Source: Magnetovibrio sp. (GTDB taxonomy: Bacteria > Pseudomonadota > Alphaproteobacteria > Rhodospirillales > Magnetovibrionaceae). Taken from it: DNA of 64,000 nucleotides. The notes beneath the pieces were generated by a model. The model had not been told where the DNA came from and did not search any database. It saw only the letters and a program-made list of their open reading frames with translations. A program made the translations under genes and the position numbers. Positions 7,511-19,859 of this stretch are shown one piece after another (the stretch's first letter is position 1; every line of letters begins with the position of its first letter). The stretch lies in the NCBI RefSeq assembly GCF_036568125.1, contig NZ_DATCTF010000012.1, positions 62,001 through 126,000 on the forward strand, in the 5' to 3' direction.

Positions 7511-10465
7511 TTAGTATTGCGGCCGTTGATGCGGCTGCACCAATTTGTTCATGTCACCGCTCAACGCTTGATCGATGATCCAGTTTTGCTCTTCGACGTG
7601 GCGGCGCGCCAAGCCGGTCGCCGGGCTTGCGGCACCGCGACGACCGACGTAGTTCACCGTCATGATGTCGTGATTGAGATCGCGCACGATGGTCTCGATC
7701 CGTTGCGACACGAAGAACCATGCCCCCATGTTGGCGGGTTCTTCCTGGCACCAGATCACCTCGGCGTGGGGATAACGCCCCAACTGCTGCATCAAGCCTT
7801 TCCACGGGAACGGATAGAGCTGCTCAAGGCGGATGATCGCTACATCGTCGATTTCGCGCGCCCGGCGTTCTTCCAACAAGTCGTAGTAAATCTTGCCCGA
7901 ACACACGATGACGCGGCGAATTTTCTTATCCAGAACCAAGCGGTCGTGTTCGGGCAGCACGCGATGGAAGCGCGTGCCCGGCCCCATCTCGCCCAAATTG
8001 GAAACCACCAGTTTGTGACGCAACAACGATTTCGGGGACATCACCACCAACGGCTTGCGCAGATTGCGACACAGCTGACGACGCAACACGTGGAAGAACT
8101 GCGCCGGTGTGGTGACGTTGACGACCTGCCAGTTGTCTTCGGCGCACAATTGCAGATAGCGTTCCAGACGCGCCGACGAATGTTCCGGTCCCTGACCTTC
8201 GAAACCGTGTGGCAGCAGCATGACCAAGCCGGACATGCGCAACCACTTGGTTTCACCCGAAGAGACGAATTGATCGATGATCACCTGCGCACCATTGGCG
8301 AAATCGCCGAACTGCGCTTCCCAAATCGTCAGGCAATGGGGATCGGAAAGCGAATGGCCGTACTCGAAGCCCAAAACCCCGGCTTCGGACAAGGGGCTGT
8401 CGATTACTTCATAGTGCGCCTGTTCGCCGGGGCGTATGTTGTTGAGCGGGATGAACCGTTCTTCGTTTTCCTGATCGACCAGAACCGAGTGACGATGCGA
8501 GAACGTGCCGCGTCCGGAATCCTGGCCCGACAGTCGCACGCCGTGACCTTGGATCAGCAACGTGCCGAACGCCAACGCTTCGGCCAAGGCCCAATCGACG
8601 CCTTCTTGGGTGTCGATCATTTTGCGCTTGGCTTTCATCTGACGCAGAATTTTGGTGTTGGTGTGGAACAAGGCAGGCGGTTCGGACAGCGCGTATCCGA
8701 CTTCGCGCAACACGTCCATCTCGACCGCGGTGTCGTCTTCGCGCAGTTCTTCCGCGCCTTCCATATAAAACAGCCCCGCCCACTTGCCTTCCAGCCAGTC
8801 GGCCTTGTTGGGTTTGTAGCCGTTGGCGGCCTCGCGTTCCTTGTCCAGATGCGCGGCAAAAGCCTCGACCATCTTGTCGCTGTCGGCCTGAGAGATCACG
8901 CCTTGTTCGACCAGCTTGCGCGCATAGATTTCGCGCGTGGTCGGATGGTTGGCGATGGTCTTATACATGATCGGGTTGGTGAACATCGGTTCATCACCCT
9001 CGTTATGGCCATGACGGCGATAACAGAACATGTCGATGACCACGTCCTTGTGGAACTCCTGACGGAACTCCATGGCGATGCGTGCAACGTGCACCACCGC
9101 TTCGGGATCGTCGCCGTTGACGTGAAAAATCGGTGCCTGAATCATCTTCGCCACATCGGACGGATAGGGCGAAGAGCGCGAATAGGACGGGTGCGTGGTG
9201 AAGCCGATTTGGTTGTTGATGATGATGTGGATGGTGCCGCCGGTCTGGTAGCCGCGCAATTGCGACATATCCAGCGTTTCGGGGACCAGCCCTTGGCCCG
9301 CGAACGCGGCGTCGCCGTGCAACAGCAAGCCCATCACCTGCTCGCGCTTCTCATCACCCATTTGACGCTGCTTGGCACGCACCTTACCCAACACCACCGG
9401 GTTGACGCATTCCAGATGCGACGGATTGGCGGTCAAAGACAAGTGAATGGATTGACCGTCGAACACCCGGTCGGCGGATGCGCCGAGGTGGTACTTCACG
9501 TCGCCTGAAACCTCTAAGTCTTCCGGGGTCGCCGACAGACCGAGAAATTCGGCAAAGATCGCCATGTAGGGCTTGCGCATCACCGACGCCAAAACATTCA
9601 GGCGGCCGCGATGGGCCATGCCCAGCACGATCGATTTGACGCCCAATTGCCCGCCGCGCTTGATGATCTGTTCGATGGCGGGCACCACGCTTTCGCCCCC
9701 GTCGAGACCGAAGCGTTTGGTGCCCTTGAATTTGACGTCGAGATATTTCTCGAAGCCTTCCGTTTCCACCAGACGTTCCAAGATCGCGCGCTTGCCCTTG
9801 ATGGTAAAGTCGGTCTGGTTGCGGATACCTTCAATGCGCCGTTGAATCCAGGCCTTCTCATCGGGTTCCTGGATGTGCATGAACTCGACGCCGATGGAGC
9901 CGCAATACGTTTCCTTCAAAATTTGAAGGATTTCGCGCAAGGTCGCCGTTTCCAATCCCAACACGTTGTCGATGAAAATCGGCCGGTCGAGGTCGGCGTC
10001 GGTGAAGCCATAGGTGCGGTAATCGAGTTCCGGATGCTGGACCCGTCCCTCAAGGCCGAGCGGGTCGAAGTTTGCGATCAAATGGCCGCGCACCCGGTAC
10101 GTGCGGATCAACATCAATGCGCGAACGGTATCCTTGGTCGCGGCGCGGATGACGTCCGCGCTGGGACGCACCGTGCCTGCGGTGACGAAGCCCAGGTTCG
10201 GCACTTCCACCGCGACGGCGTCGCGCTCGGGTTCGATTTCCATCAAACCGCCGCTGCCGAATTGGCCGATCACCCCGGAATCCGACGGCGCCCATGTCGC
10301 GCCGCGCAAGTCGACGAGGATCTCGCGTTCCTCGTCGTCCATTTTGGAGAAGTACGCCGCCCACGAGCGATCCACCTGGGAGGGGTCTTCCGTATAGCGG
10401 GCGTAAAGCTCCGCCACATATTGCGCGTTCGCGCCCGATAAAAATGTATCCGCAGATCCTGCCAT
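7511..10465 (-). CDS. sucA: 2-oxoglutarate dehydrogenase E1 component
   Basis: Thiamine-diphosphate-dependent decarboxylase that oxidises 2-oxoglutarate and succinylates E2 lipoyl groups. 984 residues, a usual length for SucA. Seen: N-terminal E2-binding helix FLSGANAQYVAELYARYTEDPSQVD, the GMAHRGRLNVLASVM substrate-site block, ThDP/Mg2+ binding region (GDAAFAGQG, then NNQIGFTT), the CYRRHGHNEGDEP motif, the transketolase-like pyrimidine domain with SGQDSGRGTFSHRHSVLVDQ, and the C-terminal WCQEEPANMGAWFF. It follows sucD by about 120 bases, a gap that holds a perfect hairpin at 10535-10560. The ATG has AGAGGGATC just upstream. Confidence 0.97.
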   Translation of the reverse strand: MAGSADTFLSGANAQYVAELYARYTEDPSQVDRSWAAYFSKMDDEEREILVDLRGATWAPSDSGVIGQFGSGGLMEIEPERDAVAVEVPNLGFVTAGTVRPSADVIRAATKDTVRALMLIRTYRVRGHLIANFDPLGLEGRVQHPELDYRTYGFTDADLDRPIFIDNVLGLETATLREILQILKETYCGSIGVEFMHIQEPDEKAWIQRRIEGIRNQTDFTIKGKRAILERLVETEGFEKYLDVKFKGTKRFGLDGGESVVPAIEQIIKRGGQLGVKSIVLGMAHRGRLNVLASVMRKPYMAIFAEFLGLSATPEDLEVSGDVKYHLGASADRVFDGQSIHLSLTANPSHLECVNPVVLGKVRAKQRQMGDEKREQVMGLLLHGDAAFAGQGLVPETLDMSQLRGYQTGGTIHIIINNQIGFTTHPSYSRSSPYPSDVAKMIQAPIFHVNGDDPEAVVHVARIAMEFRQEFHKDVVIDMFCYRRHGHNEGDEPMFTNPIMYKTIANHPTTREIYARKLVEQGVISQADSDKMVEAFAAHLDKEREAANGYKPNKADWLEGKWAGLFYMEGAEELREDDTAVEMDVLREVGYALSEPPALFHTNTKILRQMKAKRKMIDTQEGVDWALAEALAFGTLLIQGHGVRLSGQDSGRGTFSHRHSVLVDQENEERFIPLNNIRPGEQAHYEVIDSPLSEAGVLGFEYGHSLSDPHCLTIWEAQFGDFANGAQVIIDQFVSSGETKWLRMSGLVMLLPHGFEGQGPEHSSARLERYLQLCAEDNWQVVNVTTPAQFFHVLRRQLCRNLRKPLVVMSPKSLLRHKLVVSNLGEMGPGTRFHRVLPEHDRLVLDKKIRRVIVCSGKIYYDLLEERRAREIDDVAIIRLEQLYPFPWKGLMQQLGRYPHAEVIWCQEEPANMGAWFFVSQRIETIVRDLNHDIMTVNYVGRRGAASPATGLARRHVEEQNWIIDQALSGDMNKLVQPHQRPQY

Positions 10466-10534
10466 GATCCCTCTGCGGGATGTCGAACCTTTTGTTCGTC
10501 CACCCGCCCTCGTTGTCTACCCCGGTTGCCCCAA

Positions 10535-10560
10535 ACCCGGCCCGCCGAAGCGGGCCGGGT
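10535..10560 (-). other. intercistronic hairpin between sucD and sucA
   Basis: A perfect 11-bp GC-rich stem ACCCGGCCCGC / GCGGGCCGGGT closed by a CGAA/TTCG tetraloop, about 25 bases after the sucD stop. It has only a weak U tract on the minus strand (TTTGGGG), so it may be a partial terminator or an mRNA-stabilising or processing structure between the two genes. Confidence 0.55.
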
Positions 10561-10585
10561 GATGTGATGCGTTCAATCCTCGGGC

Positions 10586-11461
10586 TTAGCCCTTGAGGAC
10601 CTCCACCATGGTCTTGCCCAGCGTTGCCGGCGACGAAGCGACGGTGATGCCCGCACTTTTCATCGCTTCGATCTTGTCACCTGCGGTCCCCTTACCGCCG
10701 GAAATGATCGCCCCGGCGTGACCCATGCGGCGTCCCGGCGGTGCGGTGACGCCGGCAATGAAGCCGACCACGGGTTTTTTGACGCTGGAAGCTTTCAGGA
10801 ACTCGGCGGCTTCTTCTTCTGCCGTGCCGCCGATTTCGCCGATCATGATGATGGACTCGGTCTCATCGTCGGCCAAGAACATGTCCAGGCAGTCGATAAA
10901 GTTGGTGCCGTTGACCGGGTCGCCGCCGATGCCGATACAGGTCGACTGGCCGAGGCCCGCTTCGGTGGTCTGCGCCACGGCTTCATAGGTCAAGGTGCCC
11001 GAACGCGACACGATGCCGACACGCCCACGGGTGTGGATGTGACCCGGCATGATGCCGATCTTGCATTCGCCCGGCGTGATCACGCCCGGACAGTTGGGGC
11101 CGACCAAACGGGTTTTGGAACCGGCCAAGGCGCGTTTGACCCGCACCATGTCGAGCACCGGAATGCCCTCGGTGATGCACACCGCCAGTTCGACTTCGGC
11201 GTCGATGGCTTCCAAAATCGCATCGGCTGCAAACGGCGGCGGAACGTAAATCACGGACGCGTTGGCGCCGGTTTTTTCCACCGCATCGGCGACCGTGTCG
11301 AACACCGGCAGGTCCAAATGTTTGGAACCGCCTTTGCCCGGCGTCACACCGCCGACCATGTTGGTTCCATAAGCGATAGCCTGTTCGGAATGGAAGGTGC
11401 CCTGCGCGCCGGTGAAGCCCTGGCAGATGACCTTGGTATTTTTATCGACGAGTACGGACAT
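10586..11461 (-). CDS. sucD: succinyl-CoA synthetase alpha subunit
   Basis: Alpha subunit of succinate-CoA ligase, which makes ATP or GTP from succinyl-CoA through a phosphohistidine. 291 residues. Seen: N-terminal CoA-binding Rossmann region with [22 protein letters not shown] and [14 protein letters not shown], the conserved [10 protein letters not shown], the SRSGTLTYE helix, and the active-site histidine His248 in [15 protein letters not shown]. The start at 11461 lies 1 base after the sucC stop, consistent with translational coupling; the longer ORF reaching 11710 reads through sucC in another frame and is spurious. Confidence 0.97.
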   Translation of the reverse strand: MSVLVDKNTKVICQGFTGAQGTFHSEQAIAYGTNMVGGVTPGKGGSKHLDLPVFDTVADAVEKTGANASVIYVPPPFAADAILEAIDAEVELAVCITEGIPVLDMVRVKRALAGSKTRLVGPNCPGVITPGECKIGIMPGHIHTRGRVGIVSRSGTLTYEAVAQTTEAGLGQSTCIGIGGDPVNGTNFIDCLDMFLADDETESIIMIGEIGGTAEEEAAEFLKASSVKKPVVGFIAGVTAPPGRRMGHAGAIISGGKGTAGDKIEAMKSAGITVASSPATLGKTMVEVLKG

Positions 11462-11462
11462 C

Positions 11463-12632
<1,170 letters not shown>

Positions 12633-12648
12633 ATGTCTCTGTCCTCTC

Positions 12649-12673
12649 AGGGCCCCATGAATATGGGGACCCT
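12649..12673 (-). other. intercistronic hairpin between mdh and sucC
   Basis: Stem AGGGCCCCAT / ATGGGGACCCT with loop GAAT, 15 bases before the sucC start. On the plus strand it is followed by GCCTCAGTTTTTTT, but the genes here run on the minus strand, so termination of mdh mRNA is not clearly implied; it may tune sucC translation or mRNA ends. Confidence 0.45.
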
Positions 12674-12685
12674 GCCTCAGTTTTT

Positions 12686-15233
<2,548 letters not shown>

Positions 15234-15463
15234 GACAGGCCTTCAGCCTTTTATTTTGCAACTGCACAAATGTAAGCCTAAGAACTGATGGAGCTTAAGT
15301 AAATAGCTGTTTTTTCTGTACTTTAACGACCCATCCAACGCTTGAGCGATAACGGTTATTTTGCCGCCAAAAGTTGTCGAAGCGGGGGTTGCGACCCAGC
15401 GCCGTCCGGGGCAGACTGGTGCAAGCCCAAGACAAAGCAAGCCTGTAACAGAAAGACGACCTC

Positions 15464-16306
15464 ATGATCGGCGAAAGCCTGCTTGATAACGAACCCGTCA
15501 TCCGCCTCTCCGCCTTTATCGGCATTTTCGCGGTGATGGCGCTGTTGGAACTGGCCGCGCCGCGCCGTCCGCTCTATGTGTCCAAAAAACTGCGCTGGTT
15601 TTCCAACCTCGGCATCGTCGTGCTCAACACAGCGCTTGCCCGGGTGATTTTGCCGATGGCTCCGGTGGCGTTCGCCTTCGTCGCCCAGGAACACGGCTGG
15701 GGCGTATTCAACATCGTTGCCTGGAACGGTTGGGTCGAGTTGGTGCTGGTCGTGGTGCTGATGGATTTTTTCATCTGGCTGCAGCACGTCATGGTCCACG
15801 CGATCCCGCTGCTGTGGCGGTTGCACCGCATGCACCACACCGACATCGATTACGACGTCACCACCGGAGCGCGCTTTCATCCCATTGAAATTTTGCTGTC
15901 GTTCGCCATCAAGTTCGCGGTGATCGCGTTGCTGGGCGCCAGCCCGGTGGCGGTGTTGGCGTTCGAGATCATTCTCAACGCCACCTCGATGTTCAACCAC
16001 GCCAACGTGCGTTTGCCGTTGGGTCTGGATGCGGTGCTGCGTTGGTTGGTGGTCACCCCGGACATGCACCGCGTGCATCATTCGGCGGTGCCGCGCGAAT
16101 GCAATTCGAATTTCGGCTTTAACCTTCCGTGGTGGGATCGTTTGTTCGGCACCTACACCGCCCAACCGGGGGCCGGCCACGAAGCCATGACCATCGGCCT
16201 CGATATGTTTCGCGAAGATCACGAAGCGCGCCTCGATCAAATGCTGATCCAACCGTTCAAGTGCGCGCGGGGCGAATATGCCATCAACCGCCGTGATTGG
16301 GATTGA
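15464..16306 (+). CDS. sterol desaturase / fatty acid hydroxylase family membrane protein
   Basis: Integral membrane di-iron oxygenase family protein of 280 residues. Four to five hydrophobic segments are visible (about 10-30, 45-75, 90-110, 150-175). The histidine clusters expected for metal binding are present: QHVMVH (about residues 105-110), LHRMHH (about 120-125), FNHAN and DMHRVHHS (about 200-208). The family hydroxylates or desaturates lipids such as sterols, carotenoids or fatty acids; the substrate here cannot be told from sequence. The downstream small ORF overlaps its stop. It diverges from zapE; the 230 bases between contain no other gene. Confidence 0.85.
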   Translation: MIGESLLDNEPVIRLSAFIGIFAVMALLELAAPRRPLYVSKKLRWFSNLGIVVLNTALARVILPMAPVAFAFVAQEHGWGVFNIVAWNGWVELVLVVVLMDFFIWLQHVMVHAIPLLWRLHRMHHTDIDYDVTTGARFHPIEILLSFAIKFAVIALLGASPVAVLAFEIILNATSMFNHANVRLPLGLDAVLRWLVVTPDMHRVHHSAVPRECNSNFGFNLPWWDRLFGTYTAQPGAGHEAMTIGLDMFREDHEARLDQMLIQPFKCARGEYAINRRDWD

Positions 16307-16737
16307 CCTTGCCGCCAACGCCCCTCAAAGCCGGACGCGAGACCGCCGAGTTTACCTTCGAGGTGCAGCACATCGGCCTCGACATGACCTTCCATCATCC
16401 CAAGGGCCGCGACCTTGGCCTCGACGCCGCCGTTATCGAAACCTTTGAGAGCGAGCGTGAGCACGCGGAAATTTTCATTCAAAACGCAACCGGCACGGCC
16501 TTTTCCACCGAAGAGTTACTGAGCTGGTTTTTGCTGCAAACCGGCACCACCTTGGCCGATCAGTTGCCCAAATCGGCATTGGATAAAGGCGAGGGGCACG
16601 TGTTTGTGACCTTTCCCATCCGCTTTGAACAAGGCGTCTTTCACATGATCACCGAGGAGGGCGCACAGGATCTGTCGGCGCTCAAAGTCATGTCCAAGGT
16701 CACCATCCACAAACGCCCATCGCAGCCACCACGTTGA
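16297..16737 (+). CDS. hypothetical protein, probably coupled to the desaturase-family gene
   Basis: A soluble protein of up to 146 residues that I do not recognise. The start is uncertain: no ATG or GTG is close, and TTG codons at 16297, 16303 and 16309 are all possible; the first overlaps the upstream stop by 10 bases. Visible features are an acidic-hydrophobic pattern (ETAEFTFEVQHIGLDMTFHHP), and a predicted beta-rich C-terminal half (GHVFVTFPIRFEQGVFHMITEEGAQDLSALKVMSKVTIHKR). Its tight position after a membrane oxygenase suggests co-transcription, but no role can be assigned. Confidence 0.55.
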   Translation: MGLTLPPTPLKAGRETAEFTFEVQHIGLDMTFHHPKGRDLGLDAAVIETFESEREHAEIFIQNATGTAFSTEELLSWFLLQTGTTLADQLPKSALDKGEGHVFVTFPIRFEQGVFHMITEEGAQDLSALKVMSKVTIHKRPSQPPR

Positions 16738-16792
16738 CGCCGCGCCCGAACAGGGGAATAGTCGGCGCTCACCTAATCATGAGGATTTTTCC

Positions 16793-17116
16793 ATGCCTGA
16801 ACGCGAAGACCCACGCAGCCCCGAAGAAACCCTCAAAGCCCAACGCACCATGGTTTTCATCTTCGGCTTCGCCACCTTGATGCCGACGCTGTGGATGGTG
16901 ATGATGTCGTCAAACGGCATTACCCTTGGTCAAGGCAGCGACGCTTTTGCATCGGTACTGATATATTGGGGCCTGGCTGCGCCAGTGGTGTGGCTGCTTG
17001 CCAATGGCTTGGCGCTTAAAAAGATCGCCGCCAACGACGGCGAGGGTGCTCGATATTACCCACTGGTCCCGGCCTTTTGGGCGATCATCTGGTTCGCCGC
17101 ACAGGTAGGCGGCTAA
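16793..17116 (+). CDS. small membrane protein, unknown function
   Basis: A 107-residue protein with a charged N terminus (MPEREDPRSPEETLKAQR) and three hydrophobic segments at about 20-38, 50-70 and 88-105 (the last PLVPAFWAIIWFAAQVGG). A good GAGG ribosome site lies 9 bases before the ATG. No family recognised. It is the last of three plus-strand genes starting at the desaturase-family gene, with about 55 bases between it and the preceding gene, and may belong to the same transcript. Confidence 0.6.
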   Translation: MPEREDPRSPEETLKAQRTMVFIFGFATLMPTLWMVMMSSNGITLGQGSDAFASVLIYWGLAAPVVWLLANGLALKKIAANDGEGARYYPLVPAFWAIIWFAAQVGG

Positions 17117-17280
17117 ACAGAGTTGATCTTAATGCCGGGTTTGTTTAGACAGAGTGGATAAGGTGATCAGGGACGCCTTACCTGCCGAAAGCCGATAGCC
17201 CCTGCTGACCTCAACACCATCATCCTAATCGTTTTCTTGGATCATTCGGAGCGGGCCGATCCACACAAGAGGAAACAGTC

Positions 17281-17793
17281 ATGGCTGATATTGTTGATTC
17301 ACTTAAATCACACGCTCGAAAGCTTCAACGCGACGTGCAACACGCACACCCGCGCGCACTTGCACGCATCCGAACGCTGCACGAGTTGCAGCATTTTGAC
17401 GATACCGCTTTGCCCGCACATATTCGGCGTCGCCATTGCTTGACCGTCATCGCACGTGAGCTTGGATTCCAAGGCTGGGGGCACGCCGTGCATAGCCTGC
17501 GCGACGACACCAGCTTCGGTCGCCTGCTGTATCCGCCCCGGTGCAATGGGCACATCAACATTTGGTGCGCATCCTATGAAGAGGCGCAAATCGTCCAAGC
17601 CCAACATGGCGGCTATCTGCTCGCCTACCAAAACCAATTTCTGGTGGTTGAAGACGGCTATATCAAAACTCTTGGCTTGGACCCCAAAGACCCCGACTGG
17701 CGGCACATTGGCTATAATTGGGTCGAACCACGGGATCTCCACGCGCGCAATCGCTTATACCGAAAATTGGTTCGCGCCTCACTGCGACAGTGA
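17281..17793 (+). CDS. hypothetical protein with an N-terminal helical module seen in ankyrin/glyoxalase-type proteins
   Basis: A 170-residue soluble protein preceded by AGAGGAAAC. The N-terminal part (DSLKSHARKLQRDVQHAHPRALARI and then RRRHCLTVIARELGFQGWGHAVHSL) resembles the short helical module that precedes ankyrin repeats or glyoxalase-like domains in some proteobacterial proteins, with the pattern HxxVIAREhGFxxW. The remainder (GHINIWCASYEEAQIVQAQHGGYLLAYQNQFLVVEDGYIKTLGLDP) I do not recognise. It is flanked by about 160 bases without genes and has no obvious partner. The ATG at 17281 is well supported by the ribosome site. Confidence 0.6.
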   Translation: MADIVDSLKSHARKLQRDVQHAHPRALARIRTLHELQHFDDTALPAHIRRRHCLTVIARELGFQGWGHAVHSLRDDTSFGRLLYPPRCNGHINIWCASYEEAQIVQAQHGGYLLAYQNQFLVVEDGYIKTLGLDPKDPDWRHIGYNWVEPRDLHARNRLYRKLVRASLRQ

Positions 17794-17880
17794 GCGCGCG
17801 CACAAGGTTTCATAGCGCTCAAAACCCATGATACCTCACCAACCGCAGTGAAAATGTTGCTGTAGTTCGATAATGGAATT

Positions 17881-18225
17881 CTATGGCGCATGCTTTGCAA
17901 GCATTTTCAAAAGCGGTTCGGAATCTTTGCATGCTTTTGCTTCTGCCGCTCGGTAGAGATCAATGAGATCTTTACCGAGCGGTGTAAGCGTCGCCCCGCC
18001 TTTTTCCTTACCACCCATTTCGGTTGTGATGACGGGCTGGTCGAAGGCTTCTTGCAGCGTGTTGAGCAAATGCCATGCGCGGCGATAGGCCATCCCCATT
18101 GCACGGGCCGCCGATGAAATGGAGCCTTCGCGGACCACGCTTTCCAACAGCATGATTTTGCCCGGCCCGATCGAGGTGCCGTTCAATTGAATTTTCAGGC
18201 GGACCTTTGCCTCGTGACCTGTCAT
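17881..18225 (-). CDS. ModE-type winged-helix transcriptional regulator (DNA-binding domain only)
   Basis: A 114-residue regulator matching the N-terminal domain of ModE (LysR-like winged helix): IQLNGTSIGPGKIMLLESVVREGSISSAARAMGMAYRRAWHLLNTLQ, followed by GGKEKGGATLTPLGKDLIDLYR. The C-terminal molybdate-binding (TOBE) domains of full ModE are absent, so the ligand, if any, is unclear. It diverges from tupA, suggesting control of tungstate or molybdate uptake genes. The start at 18225 has AGGAG nine bases upstream; the longer ORF to 18315 has no such support. A near-palindrome lies in the shared intergenic region. Confidence 0.82.
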   Translation of the reverse strand: MTGHEAKVRLKIQLNGTSIGPGKIMLLESVVREGSISSAARAMGMAYRRAWHLLNTLQEAFDQPVITTEMGGKEKGGATLTPLGKDLIDLYRAAEAKACKDSEPLLKMLAKHAP

Positions 18226-18336
18226 GACGTGGATGCTCCTGCGGCACGGTCTTTCGCGCGATCTTCTCGATACAAATAATTTGAACGGATGAATTGACCA
18301 GATCAATCGAAACATTTAGCTTATGCGCTATGACAA

Positions 18337-18376
18337 TATAATCATATCGGGTTCGAGCCCCCCCCAGAACCGATAT
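18337..18376 (+). promoter_or_regulatory. -10 element and near-palindrome in the modE-like/tupA intergenic region
   Basis: TATAAT at 18337-18342 is followed directly by an inverted repeat ATATCGGGTTC (18344-18354) / GAACCGATAT (18367-18376), with one extra G in the left arm. The spacer contains a run of eight C. Its place next to the -10 box and before tupA suits an operator, though it could also form a 5' UTR hairpin. It does not match the Escherichia coli ModE box. Confidence 0.5.
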
Positions 18377-18392
18377 TGGAAAGGGAAAAACG

Positions 18393-19214
18393 ATGAAGCG
18401 CTTTGTGTGGATGGTGTTGGCTTCGTTGCTGAGCACGGCGACCGCCGTCACAACGGCAACGGCGAACGAATACATTACCGTTGCATCGACGACCTCAACC
18501 GCGAACTCCGGCTTGTTCGATGATCTGCTGCCGCAGTTCACCCAAAAAACCGGTGTCGAGGTGCGCGTCGTCGCGGTCGGCACCGGACAGGCCTTGAAGA
18601 TCGCGCGCAACGGCGACGCCGACGTGTTGTTCGTGCATCATCGTCCCTCCGAAGAAGCCTTCGTCGCGGAAGGCTACGGGGTCAAACGATACGGGGTCAT
18701 GTACAACGACTTTGTCATCGTCGGGCCCAAGGCCGATCCTGCGCATGTCGGCGGCTGTGCTTCCGCCACGGATGCCTTGTCGAAAATTTCAACCTCTCAA
18801 AGCGTATTCGTATCACGCGGTGACGACAGCGGCACCAACAAGCGCGAAAAGTCCTTGTGGAAAGCCACCGGCGTGCAATCGGGTGAGCCCACGGGTTCTT
18901 GGTACCGCAGCACCGGTTCCGGCATGGGCGCGACGCTGAACACCGCAGCCGGTAGCGGCGGCTACGCCCTTTCCGATCGCGGCACCTGGATCAGCTTCAA
19001 AAACAAGCAAGACCTGACCTTGGTCTGCGAAGGCGACCCTGCCCTGTTTAATCCTTACGGCGTGATGTTGGTCAACCCAGCCAAGCACCCGCACGTGAAG
19101 GCCAAAGACGGACAAGCCTTTATCGACTGGCTGATTTCCGCCGAAGGACAAGCGGCCATCGGCAACTTTAAGCTCGAAGGCGAAACACTGTTCACACCCA
19201 GCACCAGCAACTAG
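18393..19214 (+). CDS. tupA: tungstate-binding periplasmic protein (ABC transporter)
   Basis: Periplasmic solute-binding protein of the TupA type (273 residues), which binds tungstate with high affinity. Seen: signal peptide MKRFVWMVLASLLSTATAVTTATA, the oxyanion-binding start VASTTSTANSGLFDDLLP, VRVVAVGTGQALKIARNGDADVLFVHH, the FVSRGDDSGTNKRE motif and a C-terminal FIDWLISAEGQAAIGNFKLEG. These are hallmark TupA segments. The usual partners tupB (permease) and tupC (ATPase) are not found beside it: a strong terminator follows and the next genes are on the other strand. It may work with a transporter encoded elsewhere. AAGGGA precedes the ATG. Confidence 0.88.
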   Translation: MKRFVWMVLASLLSTATAVTTATANEYITVASTTSTANSGLFDDLLPQFTQKTGVEVRVVAVGTGQALKIARNGDADVLFVHHRPSEEAFVAEGYGVKRYGVMYNDFVIVGPKADPAHVGGCASATDALSKISTSQSVFVSRGDDSGTNKREKSLWKATGVQSGEPTGSWYRSTGSGMGATLNTAAGSGGYALSDRGTWISFKNKQDLTLVCEGDPALFNPYGVMLVNPAKHPHVKAKDGQAFIDWLISAEGQAAIGNFKLEGETLFTPSTSN

Positions 19215-19239
19215 ATCCCACGTCCGGTTGCTGAATGTC

Positions 19240-19271
19240 GCCGCTTATCGACCGCACACTCGATAAGCGGC
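19240..19271. repeat. perfect 12-bp inverted repeat after tupA
   Basis: GCCGCTTATCGA (19240-19251) and TCGATAAGCGGC (19260-19271) separated by 8 bases. It directly precedes the tupA terminator and has no U tract of its own, so its role is uncertain; it may protect the mRNA 3' end or bind a protein. Confidence 0.7.
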
Positions 19272-19277
19272 CCCCCT

Positions 19278-19315
19278 AAGGCCGCTGGTTTCGACCGGCG
19301 GCCTTCTCTTTTTGC
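19278..19315 (+). terminator. tupA terminator
   Basis: Stem AAGGCCGCTGGT / ACCGGCGGCCTT (19278-19289 with 19294-19305, loop TTCG, one G-T wobble) followed by CTCTTTTTG. Confidence 0.85.
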
Positions 19316-19378
19316 CAACCTGAAACGATGCGTAAGCGCATTCCTGTCAGCACCACCGACAGTTCCCCGCAGGTTCAT

Positions 19379-19729
19379 TTACGCGTTCATCTTTGCCAGC
19401 AATCTTGCGGCGCAATCCAACACACGCTTCGATGTCTCGACGCAACTGCCGTCAATGGAAAGGCATTCTCTTGATTCTTTGATTTTCCCCGCTTGGGCGA
19501 GGACAACTGCATCGGACGCGGCCTGATGCAGTTCCCTGTGAACAGTGTCCAATTCGGCATATTCCGGTAAGTGCCGATATCGGGCATCTACGCTATTGAT
19601 CCACTTTCCCAACTCGCACGCATCGTCTCGCGCGATCTGGTCGGGATCGAGCCGAGCCGGATTCTGAATATTACTCAAAATATCCTGCAGCCACGAAATG
19701 TGCATATGCGTAATTTGCGAGAAATCCAT
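19379..19729 (-). CDS. stand-alone CZB (chemoreceptor zinc-binding) domain protein
   Basis: A 116-residue protein consisting of one CZB domain, the four-helix zinc-binding module normally fused to chemoreceptors or diguanylate cyclases. The zinc ligands are visible: His in THMHISW near the N terminus, Cys in DDACELGKW, and two His in DTVHRELHQ. After these comes SDAVVLAQAGKIKESRECLSIDG and a final helix. It lies 112-130 bases downstream of a diguanylate cyclase gene on the same strand, so the two are probably co-regulated. A GTG at 19747 would add six residues; the ATG at 19729 is chosen as better fitting the domain start. Confidence 0.85.
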   Translation of the reverse strand: MDFSQITHMHISWLQDILSNIQNPARLDPDQIARDDACELGKWINSVDARYRHLPEYAELDTVHRELHQAASDAVVLAQAGKIKESRECLSIDGSCVETSKRVLDCAARLLAKMNA

Positions 19730-19859
19730 TGCCCGGTCATCTTTCACACAAATTCTATTGCGTCCCCAGATTGCGCCCCATTCCCTTGAGCTATTGTAAC
19801 ATCAACCAACATTCTTAACCAAAACAACGCTCGATGGATGACCTAATCTGCGCTCCAAC

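Noticed and set aside
7079-9508. An 809-codon open frame on the plus strand over sucA and sucB
   Set aside because: It is antisense to conserved genes, has a histidine/arginine-rich composition typical of GC-driven shadow frames, and no ribosome site.
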